Shown one piece after another: positions 17,914 to 27,445 of a stretch of DNA of 58,437 nt; the first letter of the stretch is position 1, and every line of letters begins with the position of its first letter. This DNA is from Streptomyces albogriseolus (lineage in GTDB: Bacteria > Actinomycetota > Actinomycetes > Streptomycetales > Streptomycetaceae). The translations under genes and the position numbers were made by a program. A model generated the notes under the pieces. It ran no database searches. It was given only the letters and a program-made list of their open reading frames with translations, and was not told the DNA's origin. The stretch lies in contig BMVA01000029.1 in NCBI GenBank assembly GCA_014650475.1, forward strand, positions 1-58,437, written 5' to 3'.

Positions 17914-18122
17914 GCAAACACCTCGAAACCGCTGCACCGGCCTGCACCTGTGTGCCGCCGTGGCCCGCCCTGACCACCCTCATCGAGGGCACGACCCACC
18001 CGGTCGTGCCCGCCTCCACTCACACTCCAGTCTCCGCCCTCTACCTCGCCCGCTGCACCGGATGCGGCGCCGCCTACACCGGCCCGTGGAAGCGACTGCC
18101 CTGCTCATCCCGCGCCGCCTGA
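17910..18122 (+). CDS. Small Cys-containing protein, possibly zinc-binding
   Basis: This 70-residue protein starts at an ATG overlapping the previous stop (ATGA). It contains CTC early and ARCTGCGAAYTGPWKRLPC near the end, a Cys pattern (C-x2-C ... C) that could bind zinc. The last 75 bp recur, with about 80 percent identity, at 19828-19902 beyond the AlbA_2 gene, in broken form. Function unknown. Confidence 0.65.
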   Translation: MSKHLETAAPACTCVPPWPALTTLIEGTTHPVVPASTHTPVSALYLARCTGCGAAYTGPWKRLPCSSRAA

Positions 18123-18261
18123 GAGCACGGTCCGGGGCGGGGCAGCCGCCCGCCCGGGCGTCGCTGTGCCCCGGGGGCGAGTGCCATCCCGGCTGCTCTG
18201 GGCGGCGCCGGGCCGAACCGGCGGGACCGCGTTGTCGGTGCTCCGCCGTAGGGTTTCGGGC

Positions 18262-19530
18262 ATGCCCCGTTCCTGGACGCGTCTGCATGAGCACCTCGGT
18301 GTGCCGCCCGGCCCGCTGACCTTCGACATGGTGAAGAAGGCCGCCGAGGACCATCTCGCGGAGTCGGATGATCTGGACTGGAAGGAGCAGTTGCCGCAGC
18401 CGCCGCGGGACGGCCGCTTCAACGAGCTGGCCAAGGACGTCGCCGCGATGGCCAACACCCGCGGCGGGCTGCTCATCTACGGCGTCACGGACCAGGACAC
18501 GAAGCCGGTCGGCATCGACCCCGACGAGGTCAGCACCCAGCAGTACGCGCAGTGGATCCGCAACCACGTCCAGCCCTACCTGCCCGATGTCACCTTCACC
18601 GTCCTGTCCTCGTCCGACGGTGCCATCAGCTTCCTGGTCATCGACGTGCCCGCCAGCCCCATGGCCCCGCACCACGTGTACGGCACTGCCGCCAAGGACA
18701 AGGACCAGCAGGCCGCCGTCGTCCCCTACCGCGACCGTGACCACACTGCCTGGATGGCCGAGCACCAGATCGAACGCGCCTACCGCGACCGCTTCACCCG
18801 CGCCCAGCACGCCCAGAAGGAAACCGACCGGCTCTTCGCCCACGCCCGGGAGAACGTCCTGGCCGAACAGGCCGAGCCGTCGGCCTGGTTCATCGCCGTC
18901 GCCCGGCCCGACCGGCCGCTGCCGCGTACCGCCGAACCTCTGACTCAAGAGGCGGCCGCCTACCTCCGCAGTACGGCGAACGCCAGCTCCCAGGCTCTGG
19001 CGCGAGGTCACGTCGTCGGCCCGCTGCGGACTTTGGAGACTGTCTCCAATCCCCGTCCCGGACTGCGCTGTTGGGTCTTCAGCACCCTGTATCCGATCCT
19101 GGGCCGGGGAGTTTACGCGGAGCTGCACTACGACGGCAGCATGGTCTTGGCCGCCGACCTGTCCTGGAAGGCCCTGCGAGGCGGCCCGGCCGGTCCCGAG
19201 GCGACGGGCATCCTGGTCGACGCGGACGTTGTCGGCGCCGCCTGCCGCGACACCCTCGTTCTCGTCCGCGAACTCGCCCGCCGTCTGGGCGTGGACAGTG
19301 CCATCCCCGTGACGGTGGCCATCGCCACCGCCGAACCGGCGCCCATGACGCCCATCGTCACCGAGTACGCCAGCTTCAGGAGCATCCCCGACCATGCCCG
19401 CCGGCCCCGCCGCATTCAGCCGGTGACTGTCCTGGTGACCCCCGCTGACGAGGACGGCCTCCTGCGTACGAGCGCCCAGGAGGCCTTCACCGACCTGATG
19501 CACCAGTTCGGTATCACCGTCTCGTTGTAG
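18262..19530 (+). CDS. AlbA_2 / Schlafen-like domain protein
   Basis: This 422-residue protein begins MPRSWTRLHEHLG. Residues about 25-135 are an AlbA_2 (Schlafen-type, divergent AAA-4) domain: the acidic-Lys strand DDLDWKEQLP, then ELAKDVAAMANTRGGLLIYG-VTD, the hallmark of the family. Bacterial AlbA_2 proteins are linked to nucleic-acid processing, transcription control and phage defence. The C-terminal 250 residues are unknown alpha/beta. I chose the ATG at 18262 because the conserved domain begins soon after and the upstream frame has no coding character. It is a single gene ended by the hairpin at 19553. Confidence 0.85.
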   Translation: MPRSWTRLHEHLGVPPGPLTFDMVKKAAEDHLAESDDLDWKEQLPQPPRDGRFNELAKDVAAMANTRGGLLIYGVTDQDTKPVGIDPDEVSTQQYAQWIRNHVQPYLPDVTFTVLSSSDGAISFLVIDVPASPMAPHHVYGTAAKDKDQQAAVVPYRDRDHTAWMAEHQIERAYRDRFTRAQHAQKETDRLFAHARENVLAEQAEPSAWFIAVARPDRPLPRTAEPLTQEAAAYLRSTANASSQALARGHVVGPLRTLETVSNPRPGLRCWVFSTLYPILGRGVYAELHYDGSMVLAADLSWKALRGGPAGPEATGILVDADVVGAACRDTLVLVRELARRLGVDSAIPVTVAIATAEPAPMTPIVTEYASFRSIPDHARRPRRIQPVTVLVTPADEDGLLRTSAQEAFTDLMHQFGITVSL

Positions 19531-19552
19531 CCGGGTGGGTCCGATCCGCCGC

Positions 19553-19580
19553 GGTCGTGCCGTCCCGCGACGGCACGACC
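19553..19580 (+). terminator. 12-bp hairpin after the AlbA_2 gene
   Basis: Arms 19553-19564 (GGTCGTGCCGTC) and 19569-19580 are perfectly complementary around a CCGC loop, 23 bp after the AlbA_2 stop. It fits an intrinsic terminator without a T-tract. Confidence 0.65.
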
Positions 19581-19827
19581 TCATGCCCTCCGATGGACGA
19601 CCGTTGGCGATGCAATGCTCTCGTGGGGCCAGGAGCGCGGATGATGAGCGGTCGGGTCTCGCGCCGATCCCCGAGCCGGCGCGGGACCCGCACCACCATG
19701 TGCGCAAGAGGCGTCACGGTTGCCGCGGGTGCGTGTGATGCCGTACTGCGGTGCGCCGGTCACTGCGCTGTGCTGTGGCTTGTGTGGGCGTTGACGGATG
19801 CCGCGGCCGGTGACCGGACCGAGGTGC

Positions 19828-19902
19828 ACCGCCCGCTGCACAGGATGCGGAACCGTCTACACCGGCCCGTGTAAACGACGGCCCTCCTCATCGCGTGCCG
19901 CC
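19828..19902 (+). pseudogene. Broken second copy of the Cys-protein tail
   Basis: This segment aligns with 18048-18122, the end of the small Cys-containing gene, with about 80 percent identity. Both share GGATGCGG, CTACACCGGCCCGTG and GCCGCCTGA. An in-frame TAA (GTGTAAACG) and other changes break it. The two copies form a direct repeat around the AlbA_2 gene. Confidence 0.6.
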
Positions 19903-20027
19903 TGAGCTCATCGTGCGACGCGGACACGCACCGCGTGCTTGCGGCTATGCCTATCGGGGCGGTTGGCTATCGGCGTACCGCGTGTGCGCCCGAGTTCGGC
20001 TTCGGTCTTGTCACCCCGCAGCTACGG

Positions 20028-21164
20028 TCACGGGGCCGGCTTTTGATGCCGAGCGAGGAGGTCGGTGAAGAAGTCCGTCAGGACGCGTTCACCGCCCGCA
20101 CCGGTCAGTTCCCAGCCGCCGAAGCGGTAGATCTCGTATCCGGCGAGCCGGAGCCGGCGGTCTTCGGCGACCATCTCCGCGTACAGCTGCGGCGCGGCGG
20201 TATGAGTGACCCGCCCGTGCTCGTCGGGCGGGTTGGGGCGGCCGTAGTGCTGCACCCCGTCGACCTCGATGACGATGCGAGAGCGATCCGGTGCCAGGAG
20301 CAAAAAGTCCATCCGCTGCCGGTACAGCGCCCCGGACTGCTGGCCGCTGCGCCGTGTGTAGGGGTCGTAGTGGAGATAGACCTGCGGGATCAGTGCGGGC
20401 AGGTCGAAGCCGCCGTCCTCGGCGTAGCGAGCACAGTAGGTGATCATGAGGAGTTGTTCGGGCGGTGAGTCCAGTGACCGGTAAAGGCGCCGGTAGAGGG
20501 TGTCGGCGGCGCTCTTCTCGTCGGCGTCGGGCTGGTGGTTGGCCGTCCACCAGGCGACCATCTGCCGCCAGGTGAGCCCGTGCGGCGGCAGGGGATCGGT
20601 GAAGACCAGGCAGGTGTCGGCGTGGCGGACGATCTCCACGTCGTTGTTCACCGCGTCGCGCAGCACGATCTGCGGTTTTGCGCCGTCGGCGGCGAAGATC
20701 AGGTTCTTGAAGGTGCCCGACGGCCCCTTGGAGAAGCGGCGTTCGTATTCCAGCTCCTGCAGGTCCTCCAGCGCGTCGCGGGTCGGGCCGAGGATCTGCT
20801 CGATGCAGTCCCGGCGGGCCTGCCAGCTGCCCCGCATGTCGTTGTCGCGCCAGTAGGTGCCGAAGCCGCGCGGCCCCTCGAACGTCCGAAACGGCCAGGC
20901 GGGCGGCTTGAGGGCGAGGCGTTCCAGGACGGCGCGGTGGGCCTTGATGACGACGGGGACGGTCTCGTCATCAAGGTGCCTGCCCTTGCCGTCGGTGCCG
21001 TGGGAGACGAAGTCGTGGTGCAGAAGCCGGGTCAGCGCGATGGCGACCTCCAGGTCGGTGCGGCCGGCCGGAGGGCCGAACCGCAGCGACTCGATCAGCT
21101 CGACATCGAGCACCCACGGCTGGGCCCATCCGTCCCCGCTGCTGAAGAACGCCTCAACGTCCAC
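20028..21164 (-). CDS. AbiJ-related protein with nuclease-like C terminus
   Basis: This 378-residue protein starts at a GTG (21164). The N-terminal half (RTDLEVAIALTRLLHHDFVS, then GSWQARRDCIEQILGP) resembles proteins annotated as AbiJ-related, named after a lactococcal abortive-infection protein. The C-terminal 100 residues look like a Vsr/DUF559-type PD-(D/E)XK nuclease: D286 in RQRMDFLLL, E300-V-D302 in IVIEVDGVQHYG, and EDRRLRLAGYEIYRFGG. It stands 246 bp downstream of the helicase-nuclease gene on the same strand and may be part of that group or a separate defence gene. Cleavage activity is inferred from the motif. Confidence 0.8.
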   Translation of the reverse strand: MDVEAFFSSGDGWAQPWVLDVELIESLRFGPPAGRTDLEVAIALTRLLHHDFVSHGTDGKGRHLDDETVPVVIKAHRAVLERLALKPPAWPFRTFEGPRGFGTYWRDNDMRGSWQARRDCIEQILGPTRDALEDLQELEYERRFSKGPSGTFKNLIFAADGAKPQIVLRDAVNNDVEIVRHADTCLVFTDPLPPHGLTWRQMVAWWTANHQPDADEKSAADTLYRRLYRSLDSPPEQLLMITYCARYAEDGGFDLPALIPQVYLHYDPYTRRSGQQSGALYRQRMDFLLLAPDRSRIVIEVDGVQHYGRPNPPDEHGRVTHTAAPQLYAEMVAEDRRLRLAGYEIYRFGGWELTGAGGERVLTDFFTDLLARHQKPAP

Positions 21165-21410
21165 GCCCCCACCCCCTGCGACCCGTAGCGAGCCTCCTCG
21201 GCCCCCGTGACAGCCAGTTCACCAGATGTTGCAGACACACCGTCACCCTGTTCACGACCCTGCGCGGTTCCGGCCGGCGCGGACCCCTGCCGCTGTGGGG
21301 TTCACACCAGCGCAGACGGCCCGCACGGCCCCTTCCCGTGGTCCGGCGCGGCGGTGGGGGCCTGCCAGAGGGCGTCGGCAGGCCGCCACCGGTGGTGATG
21401 CCCGCCGTGG

Positions 21411-23933
21411 TCAGGAGGCGCGTACGGCTTCGGCGTAGGTGGTGAAGAACCGGTCGCCGGTCAGCTTGTGGTGTGCGAGCTGTTCACGGACGGCCTGTTG
21501 GTCCGCCCAGCGGTCCGGGCTGCTGGCGAGCGCGGCCGCGTAAGCCGTCACGGCCTCCTTCAGCTTCTCGAACAGGGCCGGGGTGACGACGCGCATGCCC
21601 GGCACGGCAGTGCCCTTGGCGTCGCTGATCCGGCTGGGATGCAGCATGACCGCCACGGCCTCCACCTCCGGGTTGTGATCGTTGAGCCAGCGGACGCTGC
21701 CGCCGAGCTGGTCCATGTCCTTCTTCGCGATGGTGTCGGTGGTGCACCCCGTCTTCAGCTCGATGACCGCCTGCCGCGCCGCCGAGAGCGCCCACAGGTT
21801 GTCCGGGCCCGTGCCGTACTGCTTCTCCGGGCGGGTGCTGGCGAACCCGAGGTGCAGGCCGAGCTGTTGCCAGGCCCGCTCGGCGTCGTCGGAGCGCTCC
21901 TCCTCGCCCCACACCACGTCCTCGAACAGCGTCTGTATGCCGAGCCTGAGGCTGGTGCCGTCGCGGTACTGGGCGGCCAGGAACTCGGCGGCGGCGCGCG
22001 ACTGCACCGCGGCCGCCTTGAGCTGGACGGGCGCGCCGTGGTTGACGGGACGCAGGACGAACGCGTTGTCGTTCAGCGCCCCGGTCAGGGCCTGCTGGGC
22101 GGCCGCGCGGTCGGTCAGGTGCAGGTAGGCGGCCTTCTGCTCGCGCAGCCAGCCCCGCAGGGCCTTGTCGCTCTCGCCGAGATCGTTCACCGCCTTCTGC
22201 ACCCGCTCCGCCGCGGCCGAAGTACGGCCGGTGGCCGCGAGGTCGAACGCCTCACGCAGCGCCACGGCCTCGCCCCGCACCGTCCCGTGCTCGGCGTAGC
22301 GGACCTCCGCCAGCGCCCGCCGGCTGCGCTCGCGCCACTGCGGCACCCGCGCGAGGCAGGCCCTGAGCGCCTGCCGGACCGCGTCGAGGCCTTCGCCCTT
22401 GATCTGGCCGGCGATGTCCCGGCTCAGCTTCAGCTGGGCCTGCGTGGCGGGGGAGAACAGGGCCAGGTGACGGGCTTCGTGGATCGCCGTGGCGAGCTTC
22501 GCGCCCAGCAGCAGGACCGCGCAGTAGTCCTCGCCGTCGCGCACCCCGCGGCCCATGCCCTGCTCGATCCGCTGGACCTCCCGGGCCAGGCGGACGGTGC
22601 TGTCGGCCAGTGCGACGGCCTCGCGCCGCTCCACCCCGTCCAGGGGCCGGGGGACACCGTCGAGGATCAGCAGACGGCAGGCACCGGCCGGGAGGTTGAC
22701 GCCGTCGTACTTGTTGACCAGCACCACCAGACCGACGTGGCCGGCCTGGAGTTCCTTGACGCCCGCCTCGAGGTCCCCGACTCGCCAGATGTGGTGGGCG
22801 TAGGGTTCCCAGGCCGCGGCGGCCCGGTCGCTGGGCACCAGCACGACCACGTTGACCGGCTCGGTCTCGGCGACACCGTCGCCGTCCTGGTCGCCGTCGG
22901 CGAACTGGCGGGCCAGCACGCGGACGGCCTCGTCGTCCAGGTCCGGGTTGAGAGCTACCGGGGCCAGGATCATCCGCTCACCGAGGTCCGCGGCGCTGCC
23001 CGGGGTGACGGGCTTCGCCACGAGCTCGGGGTCGGCACCGAAGTCGGTGACCAGGGCGCTGTCGTCGGCGAGGGTCGCGGTCAGGTAGACCCTGCGGCGG
23101 GCGCGCACGAACGACGGGATGCGGTCGATCGGCGTGCACGAGGGCCTGATCTCGATCGCCGCCGACGTCGCCGTCGCGGTGCACAGGTGCATCACCTCGG
23201 CGAGCAGCGGCCACACGAACTTGAAGGCCCGCTCCTCCCGGTGCGGGCGCAGGATCTTCAGCACCTCCTCGCGCTTGTCGGCCCACGCCCAGAACGGGAT
23301 CGGCGCCAAAGCGGTGGGGTCCTTGTCCTCCAGCTCCGCCCAGGCGTTCGCCGACTGGTGGCGCAGGTCCTCGCCGAACAGCTCCAGCAGCTTGTCGTAC
23401 GCCTCGTGGCCGGCGGGCACCCGCAGCCGGAACTGGTCCTCGGTCCGCGCCAGCGCGGCGTGCGCGTCGTCGACGACGACGACACCCAGGTCGATCGGCT
23501 CCTTGCCGTCCCCGACGACACCGAAGGCCGACTTGCCGTTGATCAGCTTCTGGTAGTTCGTCACCAGGACGGCCTGGGCCGACAGGAACGCCGGGTCGTG
23601 CGGATCGTCGGTGGTGGCGATGCTGAGCCTGGCGGCCTCCTCGCGGACCTGCCTGACGAGGTAGTTGTCCGGGGTCAGGTAGACGGCCTTGCCGATGCCC
23701 TCGTTCAGGGTGCTCTGCGCGATCAGCAGGCCGACGGCCGTCTTGCCCCCACCGGTGTTCTGCTTGATCACCACATCACGGTCACCGCGCCGCTCGAACC
23801 ACTTGTCCAGCACCTCGCCCTGCTCGTGCCGCAGATACGGCCACGGCCGGCTGGCCAGCCCCGCGTAGATGTCCCGGGGCCGCAGCAGCGCCTCGCTGTC
23901 CCCCGTACCGATCCGATCCCAATCCAGCGCCAC
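21411..23933 (-). CDS. SF2 helicase with C-terminal PD-(D/E)XK domain
   Basis: This 840-residue protein starts at a GTG (23933) after GAGGAGG. Helicase motifs are in order: Walker A KQNTGGGKTAVGLL (57-70), Ia-like LTPDNYLVRQV, DDAH box VVVVDDAHAA (151-160), motif III-like YLTATLADDSAL, and motif VI-like RIEQGMGRGVRDG near 470. This is the Rad3/DinG-like style of SF2. Around residues 705-735, GTGPDNLWALSAARQAVIELK gives the Asp and Glu-x-Lys of a PD-(D/E)XK nuclease. A helicase-nuclease fusion beside a GIY-YIG and a ParB-like gene suggests DNA targeting, probably defensive. The partner genes lie 257 bp upstream, separated by a strong hairpin. Confidence 0.87.
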   Translation of the reverse strand: MALDWDRIGTGDSEALLRPRDIYAGLASRPWPYLRHEQGEVLDKWFERRGDRDVVIKQNTGGGKTAVGLLIAQSTLNEGIGKAVYLTPDNYLVRQVREEAARLSIATTDDPHDPAFLSAQAVLVTNYQKLINGKSAFGVVGDGKEPIDLGVVVVDDAHAALARTEDQFRLRVPAGHEAYDKLLELFGEDLRHQSANAWAELEDKDPTALAPIPFWAWADKREEVLKILRPHREERAFKFVWPLLAEVMHLCTATATSAAIEIRPSCTPIDRIPSFVRARRRVYLTATLADDSALVTDFGADPELVAKPVTPGSAADLGERMILAPVALNPDLDDEAVRVLARQFADGDQDGDGVAETEPVNVVVLVPSDRAAAAWEPYAHHIWRVGDLEAGVKELQAGHVGLVVLVNKYDGVNLPAGACRLLILDGVPRPLDGVERREAVALADSTVRLAREVQRIEQGMGRGVRDGEDYCAVLLLGAKLATAIHEARHLALFSPATQAQLKLSRDIAGQIKGEGLDAVRQALRACLARVPQWRERSRRALAEVRYAEHGTVRGEAVALREAFDLAATGRTSAAAERVQKAVNDLGESDKALRGWLREQKAAYLHLTDRAAAQQALTGALNDNAFVLRPVNHGAPVQLKAAAVQSRAAAEFLAAQYRDGTSLRLGIQTLFEDVVWGEEERSDDAERAWQQLGLHLGFASTRPEKQYGTGPDNLWALSAARQAVIELKTGCTTDTIAKKDMDQLGGSVRWLNDHNPEVEAVAVMLHPSRISDAKGTAVPGMRVVTPALFEKLKEAVTAYAAALASSPDRWADQQAVREQLAHHKLTGDRFFTTYAEAVRAS

Positions 23934-24092
23934 TGCGCCGTCCTCCTCACCTGTTCGGCGGCATCACGCCGCCTGCACTTCCTCGTCTTTTAGGGGCCGC
24001 CGCACACCTGGCGGCGGCCTTCGCACCGCACCGAAGTCCCCAGGCCCTGGTACAGCCCCCTGCTTCCGTCCGCCTCCCGTGCCCACCGGCGG

Positions 24093-24135
24093 GGGTGCCT
24101 TCCGGCCGCCTGGAAGCGGCGGCCGGAAGGCACCC
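24093..24135. terminator. Perfect 18-bp hairpin between the GIY-YIG and helicase genes
   Basis: Arms 24093-24110 and 24118-24135 pair perfectly (GGGTGCCTTCCGGCCGCC and its complement) around a 7-nt loop, 55 bp after the GIY-YIG stop. It would end or attenuate transcription before the helicase gene. Confidence 0.65.
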
Positions 24136-24190
24136 GTTCACGCACCATGCCCGGTCCGTCAAGCCGGCACCGCAGGACAGAGGCTGTCTC

Positions 24191-24676
24191 CTACCGTTCC
24201 TGGGCGGGCAAGGAGACCAGCGTCGCGGGGGTCTGCGTGAGATCCACTCGTGGGTGGGCCGAGCCGTCCAGCGGGTTCAGCAGCCGGGCCGTCCACCCCT
24301 CGGTGCTGCGCACCACCTCCAGGGCGCTCTGGTCGGCCAGGGGCAGGACGGTCAGCAGCAACCAGGCCCCCCGCCGGACCGCGCCGGTCGTGGGGTGCGC
24401 GTAGTGCTCGGCGAGCCGGTCGCCGACCGCGCCGGCGCCCTGGCGGCACACGCTGCCCACGTACCGGCACCGGCGGCGGCTGTCCCACGCGACATACACC
24501 GCGCAGCTCGCCGCCACCCGGCGGCGTACCGCATCCGGCCGGGCCGGGCACACCACCACCGGCGTATGCCTGTCGCCGCCCTGGACCACGCTGTCGTCGA
24601 GCACCGGGCCCACCAGCCGCAGCACCGGCCGCAGCGCCCGGCCGATCTGCGCGGGCAGCGTGAGAGCGGCGCTCAC
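24191..24676 (-). CDS. GIY-YIG-like nuclease domain protein
   Basis: This 161-residue protein starts at a GTG overlapping the stop of the ParB-like gene (GTGA at 24673-24676). It shows a GIY-YIG-like core: AVYVAWDSRRRCRYVGSV for the two strands, an Arg/Glu in VGDRLAEHY, and a late acidic ALEVVRSTEGW. The first motif is Val-Tyr-Val rather than Gly-Ile-Tyr and the second is Tyr-Val-Gly, an accepted variant. Such domains cut or nick DNA. Strict coupling to the 707-residue gene implies the two act together. Confidence 0.75.
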   Translation of the reverse strand: MSAALTLPAQIGRALRPVLRLVGPVLDDSVVQGGDRHTPVVVCPARPDAVRRRVAASCAVYVAWDSRRRCRYVGSVCRQGAGAVGDRLAEHYAHPTTGAVRRGAWLLLTVLPLADQSALEVVRSTEGWTARLLNPLDGSAHPRVDLTQTPATLVSLPAQER

Positions 24677-26796
24677 TCGGTGTCCTCCTCGTCCTCGTCG
24701 AACACGAAGAGGGAGGTGTCCACGGGCCCGAACTTCGTGAGGATCTCGGCGAGCTGGGACAGCTGCTCGCGCTGGCCCTGGACGGCATCGAAGGTGCCGA
24801 ACACCTGGTTGCCGCGCCTCTGGCTCATGCGGGCCAGGGCCCGCGCGGCCTTGGCGGCCGAGGTGATGCCCTGCTCGAGCGTCCGGCGCAGGCGCACGTC
24901 CTCCGCCTCGGGCTCCTGGTGCTTGCCCCCCGTCTTGGCCTTGGCCTCCGCGCGGTTCTTGGCGATGGTCTCCAGGGCCTGGGCCGGGTCGGCGGCGTGG
25001 ACGAGGTCCCACTCGTAGTCGATGATCATCTGCTGGCCGGCCTTGTCGAGCATGGGCTCGCCGTCGCGGACCAGGACACCGTCGATCTCGCGGTCCTGGG
25101 TGTGGAACAGCTTGGGCAGCACGGTGGGATTGGCGGCGACGTGGGCGCGGGCGATGGAGTGCAGCATCCGCAGCCCCCCGGCACTCCGCGCCAGCAGATC
25201 CAGCAGCTTCACCGGCGTCGCCCGGAAGGGCGCCTTGCGGGCCTCGCGGTCGGTGCCCTCCTTCGAGCCGCGGTCCCGGGTGATGTAGCCGTCGAGGATC
25301 GCCGCGGTGCCGCCCAGGACGGTCAGCTCCGCCACGGCGCCCGTCTCGCCGGCCACAGCGCGCTCGAGGATGTCGTCGAGGACCTCGAAGGTGTCCTCGC
25401 CCTTGGTCAGCTCCCACGGCTGCTTCCACACCGTGTCGGTGATCGTGCCGCCGTTGCCGAAGGCGCGCAGCGGCTGTTCGATGCCCTCCTGGCTGCGGTA
25501 GTCCGACAGCGCCATGGGCGCCAGACGCTCGCTGACCCGCTGCCGGTCGGCCTTGCCCATCCCGAATTCCTGCTTGATCAGCCGGTTCATGGCGTCCGCG
25601 TGCGGCCCGGCGAGCACCGCGTGCTGATGGACCGCGGCCGACCACAGCCGGTGCGCCGGAACGCCGAGCAGTTCGTGCATGGCCTGCGCGCCCACGGTGC
25701 CCGACAGCACCCGGTGCACGTCCGGGGTGACCAGGCCCTCACGGTGGGCGTGCCGGTAGACCCGCTGCATGCCCTGCGTGTTCTGCGCCCCCGGCGTCCA
25801 GGCGGTGACGTGCACGTGCAGGTTGGCCAGCAGGTCGTCCCGGGCCGCCACCAGGTCGGCCAGCGGCTCGCCGCTGTCGGACCGCGCGCCGACGACGACG
25901 GTGGCCGGGAAGGCGAGCGTGTGGCCCTCGCGCCGGGTCGCCTCCGTCAGCACGGGCGCGGCCAGGTTCTTGCGGGTGCGCGCGGTCAGCTCGGCCACCC
26001 GCCGGCGCGCGGCCCCCTGCTCGGCACGGCTGCGCTCGCCGGGCTGGTCGGTCGAGCCGATGACGGTGCTGATGCAGGCCGAGATCGCCTGGTAGATGTC
26101 GCCGCCGGTGCGCGCCAGCCACATGCTCACCAGCCGGCTGTTGCCGTCGCCCGCGATCAGGAAGGTGTCCTCGCTGCCGTCGTCGTACACGACGCGCATC
26201 GCGAACAGCGTCAGCGGCTCCTTCACGCCCTGCTGGAGCACGCTCTGGGTGTAGTCGTTCTCGCCCTTCTGGGCGTAGAAGGTGTTGAGCATGCTCTCGG
26301 AGACCGCACTGGCCAGGGCCTTGCGGTCGTGCATGCGGACGGTGAAGACCGCGATCGGCTCGCCGGTCTCCGGATCGGTCAGCGTCTCGTACGAGGTCAC
26401 CAGCGACGTGGGCGGTGCCGCGTCCATGGCCGTGCGCAGCTGGTCCGCCCACCGCTGGTTGATGAAGTCGGGCAGGACGTCGAGGTCGAGGTAGCGGTCG
26501 TGCGGCGCGGTCGCGTACAGCGTGCCGCCGACGACCGGCTTGGCCGTCAGAAGGCTGACCGGCTCACCAGCCACCAGGGCGCGCAGCCGCGCGGGATCCA
26601 CCGCGCCCGAGGTGACGGCGTTCGCCGCCGCCTCGTCCAGCGAGGTGTCGGGGTTCTCCTGCAGTGCCCTGCGCGCACCGCGGAGCCGGGTCACCGGCTG
26701 CGGGTCCGCCACCGGTGCGGGGCGGCGCAGCAGGGGAGGAAGGCCGTCGTCGGGTTCCTGCCCGTCCCGGCCGTCGAATGCGTCGATCGAAGTCAT
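24673..26796 (-). CDS. ParB/DGQHR-like protein of unknown function
   Basis: This 707-residue protein starts at the ATG at 26796 after GGGAGGGCGAG. The segment TFLIAGDGNSRLVSMWLART (about 235-255) resembles the nucleotide-binding loop of ParB/Srx or DGQHR proteins, which in DndB-type proteins reads DGQHR. A conserved-looking central part follows (LLGVPAHRLWSAAVHQHAVL), then a helical C-terminal region ending in an acidic tail FVFDEDEEDTE. No HTH or nuclease motif was found. It may bind DNA or CTP-like ligands and recruit the coupled GIY-YIG protein. Length and family placement are uncertain. Confidence 0.75.
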   Translation of the reverse strand: MTSIDAFDGRDGQEPDDGLPPLLRRPAPVADPQPVTRLRGARRALQENPDTSLDEAAANAVTSGAVDPARLRALVAGEPVSLLTAKPVVGGTLYATAPHDRYLDLDVLPDFINQRWADQLRTAMDAAPPTSLVTSYETLTDPETGEPIAVFTVRMHDRKALASAVSESMLNTFYAQKGENDYTQSVLQQGVKEPLTLFAMRVVYDDGSEDTFLIAGDGNSRLVSMWLARTGGDIYQAISACISTVIGSTDQPGERSRAEQGAARRRVAELTARTRKNLAAPVLTEATRREGHTLAFPATVVVGARSDSGEPLADLVAARDDLLANLHVHVTAWTPGAQNTQGMQRVYRHAHREGLVTPDVHRVLSGTVGAQAMHELLGVPAHRLWSAAVHQHAVLAGPHADAMNRLIKQEFGMGKADRQRVSERLAPMALSDYRSQEGIEQPLRAFGNGGTITDTVWKQPWELTKGEDTFEVLDDILERAVAGETGAVAELTVLGGTAAILDGYITRDRGSKEGTDREARKAPFRATPVKLLDLLARSAGGLRMLHSIARAHVAANPTVLPKLFHTQDREIDGVLVRDGEPMLDKAGQQMIIDYEWDLVHAADPAQALETIAKNRAEAKAKTGGKHQEPEAEDVRLRRTLEQGITSAAKAARALARMSQRRGNQVFGTFDAVQGQREQLSQLAEILTKFGPVDTSLFVFDEDEEDTE

Positions 26797-27445
26797 GGTC
26801 TCGCCCTCCCGGGCATCGCGCGCAGCAGGAAAACCCGCGGGCAGGGTCGTCCCTGCCTCCACTGCGCGCCGTCCGCAGGGGGCGGCGAGCGCCGTCACGA
26901 TCCATCAGCGGCTCCCACGCCGTGACGTCCCGTGCCGACTGGCGTTCTACGTCGCTGGCGAGCCGCTGGTCAGCCGGTCCGAGGACCGAACGCCCGTCGA
27001 TGACGGGTGCCAGCTGCTCTCATGCCTCAGCTCGAAGTCTGGGGCATGCAGTTTCCGTGTAGCCAGAGCGGTGCGCGGCCGGTACAGCAACGCTGAACCG
27101 GCAACCCCCGAGTGTACGCCAACGCGTGCCGAACCAAACCGAGTTCGCGTAAACGGTCAAAATGCCCAGATCGCGCGGTGTGGTCGCAGACGGAGTTCGC
27201 CGGGCCGGACGGTGCACTGATCCAGCGCGGCTGGGTGCAGGCCGCCGTGGGGACCCGTTCGAACGGCTTCCGCTGGTCGCGCCGTTCCCGGTGGTGCCCG
27301 AGCCGCCCGTCTTGCTCCGCCGCCAGGACGCGCAGCTGCCCGCGCGACCGCCGCCGGGAGCCCCGCAGCTCGGCTGGATCCGGCGCGTGCAGTCCGCGTG
27401 ATGACCCGCGCACCCGTGAGGGTGCTCCTGGGGGCTTGCCTTGGT
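26797..27445. other. Gap upstream of the ParB-like operon
   Basis: About 650 bp separate the ParB-like gene start from the HEPN gene stop. Frames open here on both strands but in different reading frames with no recognisable motif. The AT-richer patch near 27110-27170 may hold a promoter or a decayed gene. I see no hairpin or RNA gene. Confidence 0.35.

Noticed and set aside
21468-23993. An 841-codon plus-strand open frame opposite the helicase gene
   Set aside because: Helicase motifs and third-position GC support the minus strand; the plus-strand text is low-complexity Arg/Val/Gly.
24919-26925. A 668-codon plus-strand open frame opposite the ParB-like gene
   Set aside because: Shadow of a gene with a good ribosome site and coupling on the minus strand.
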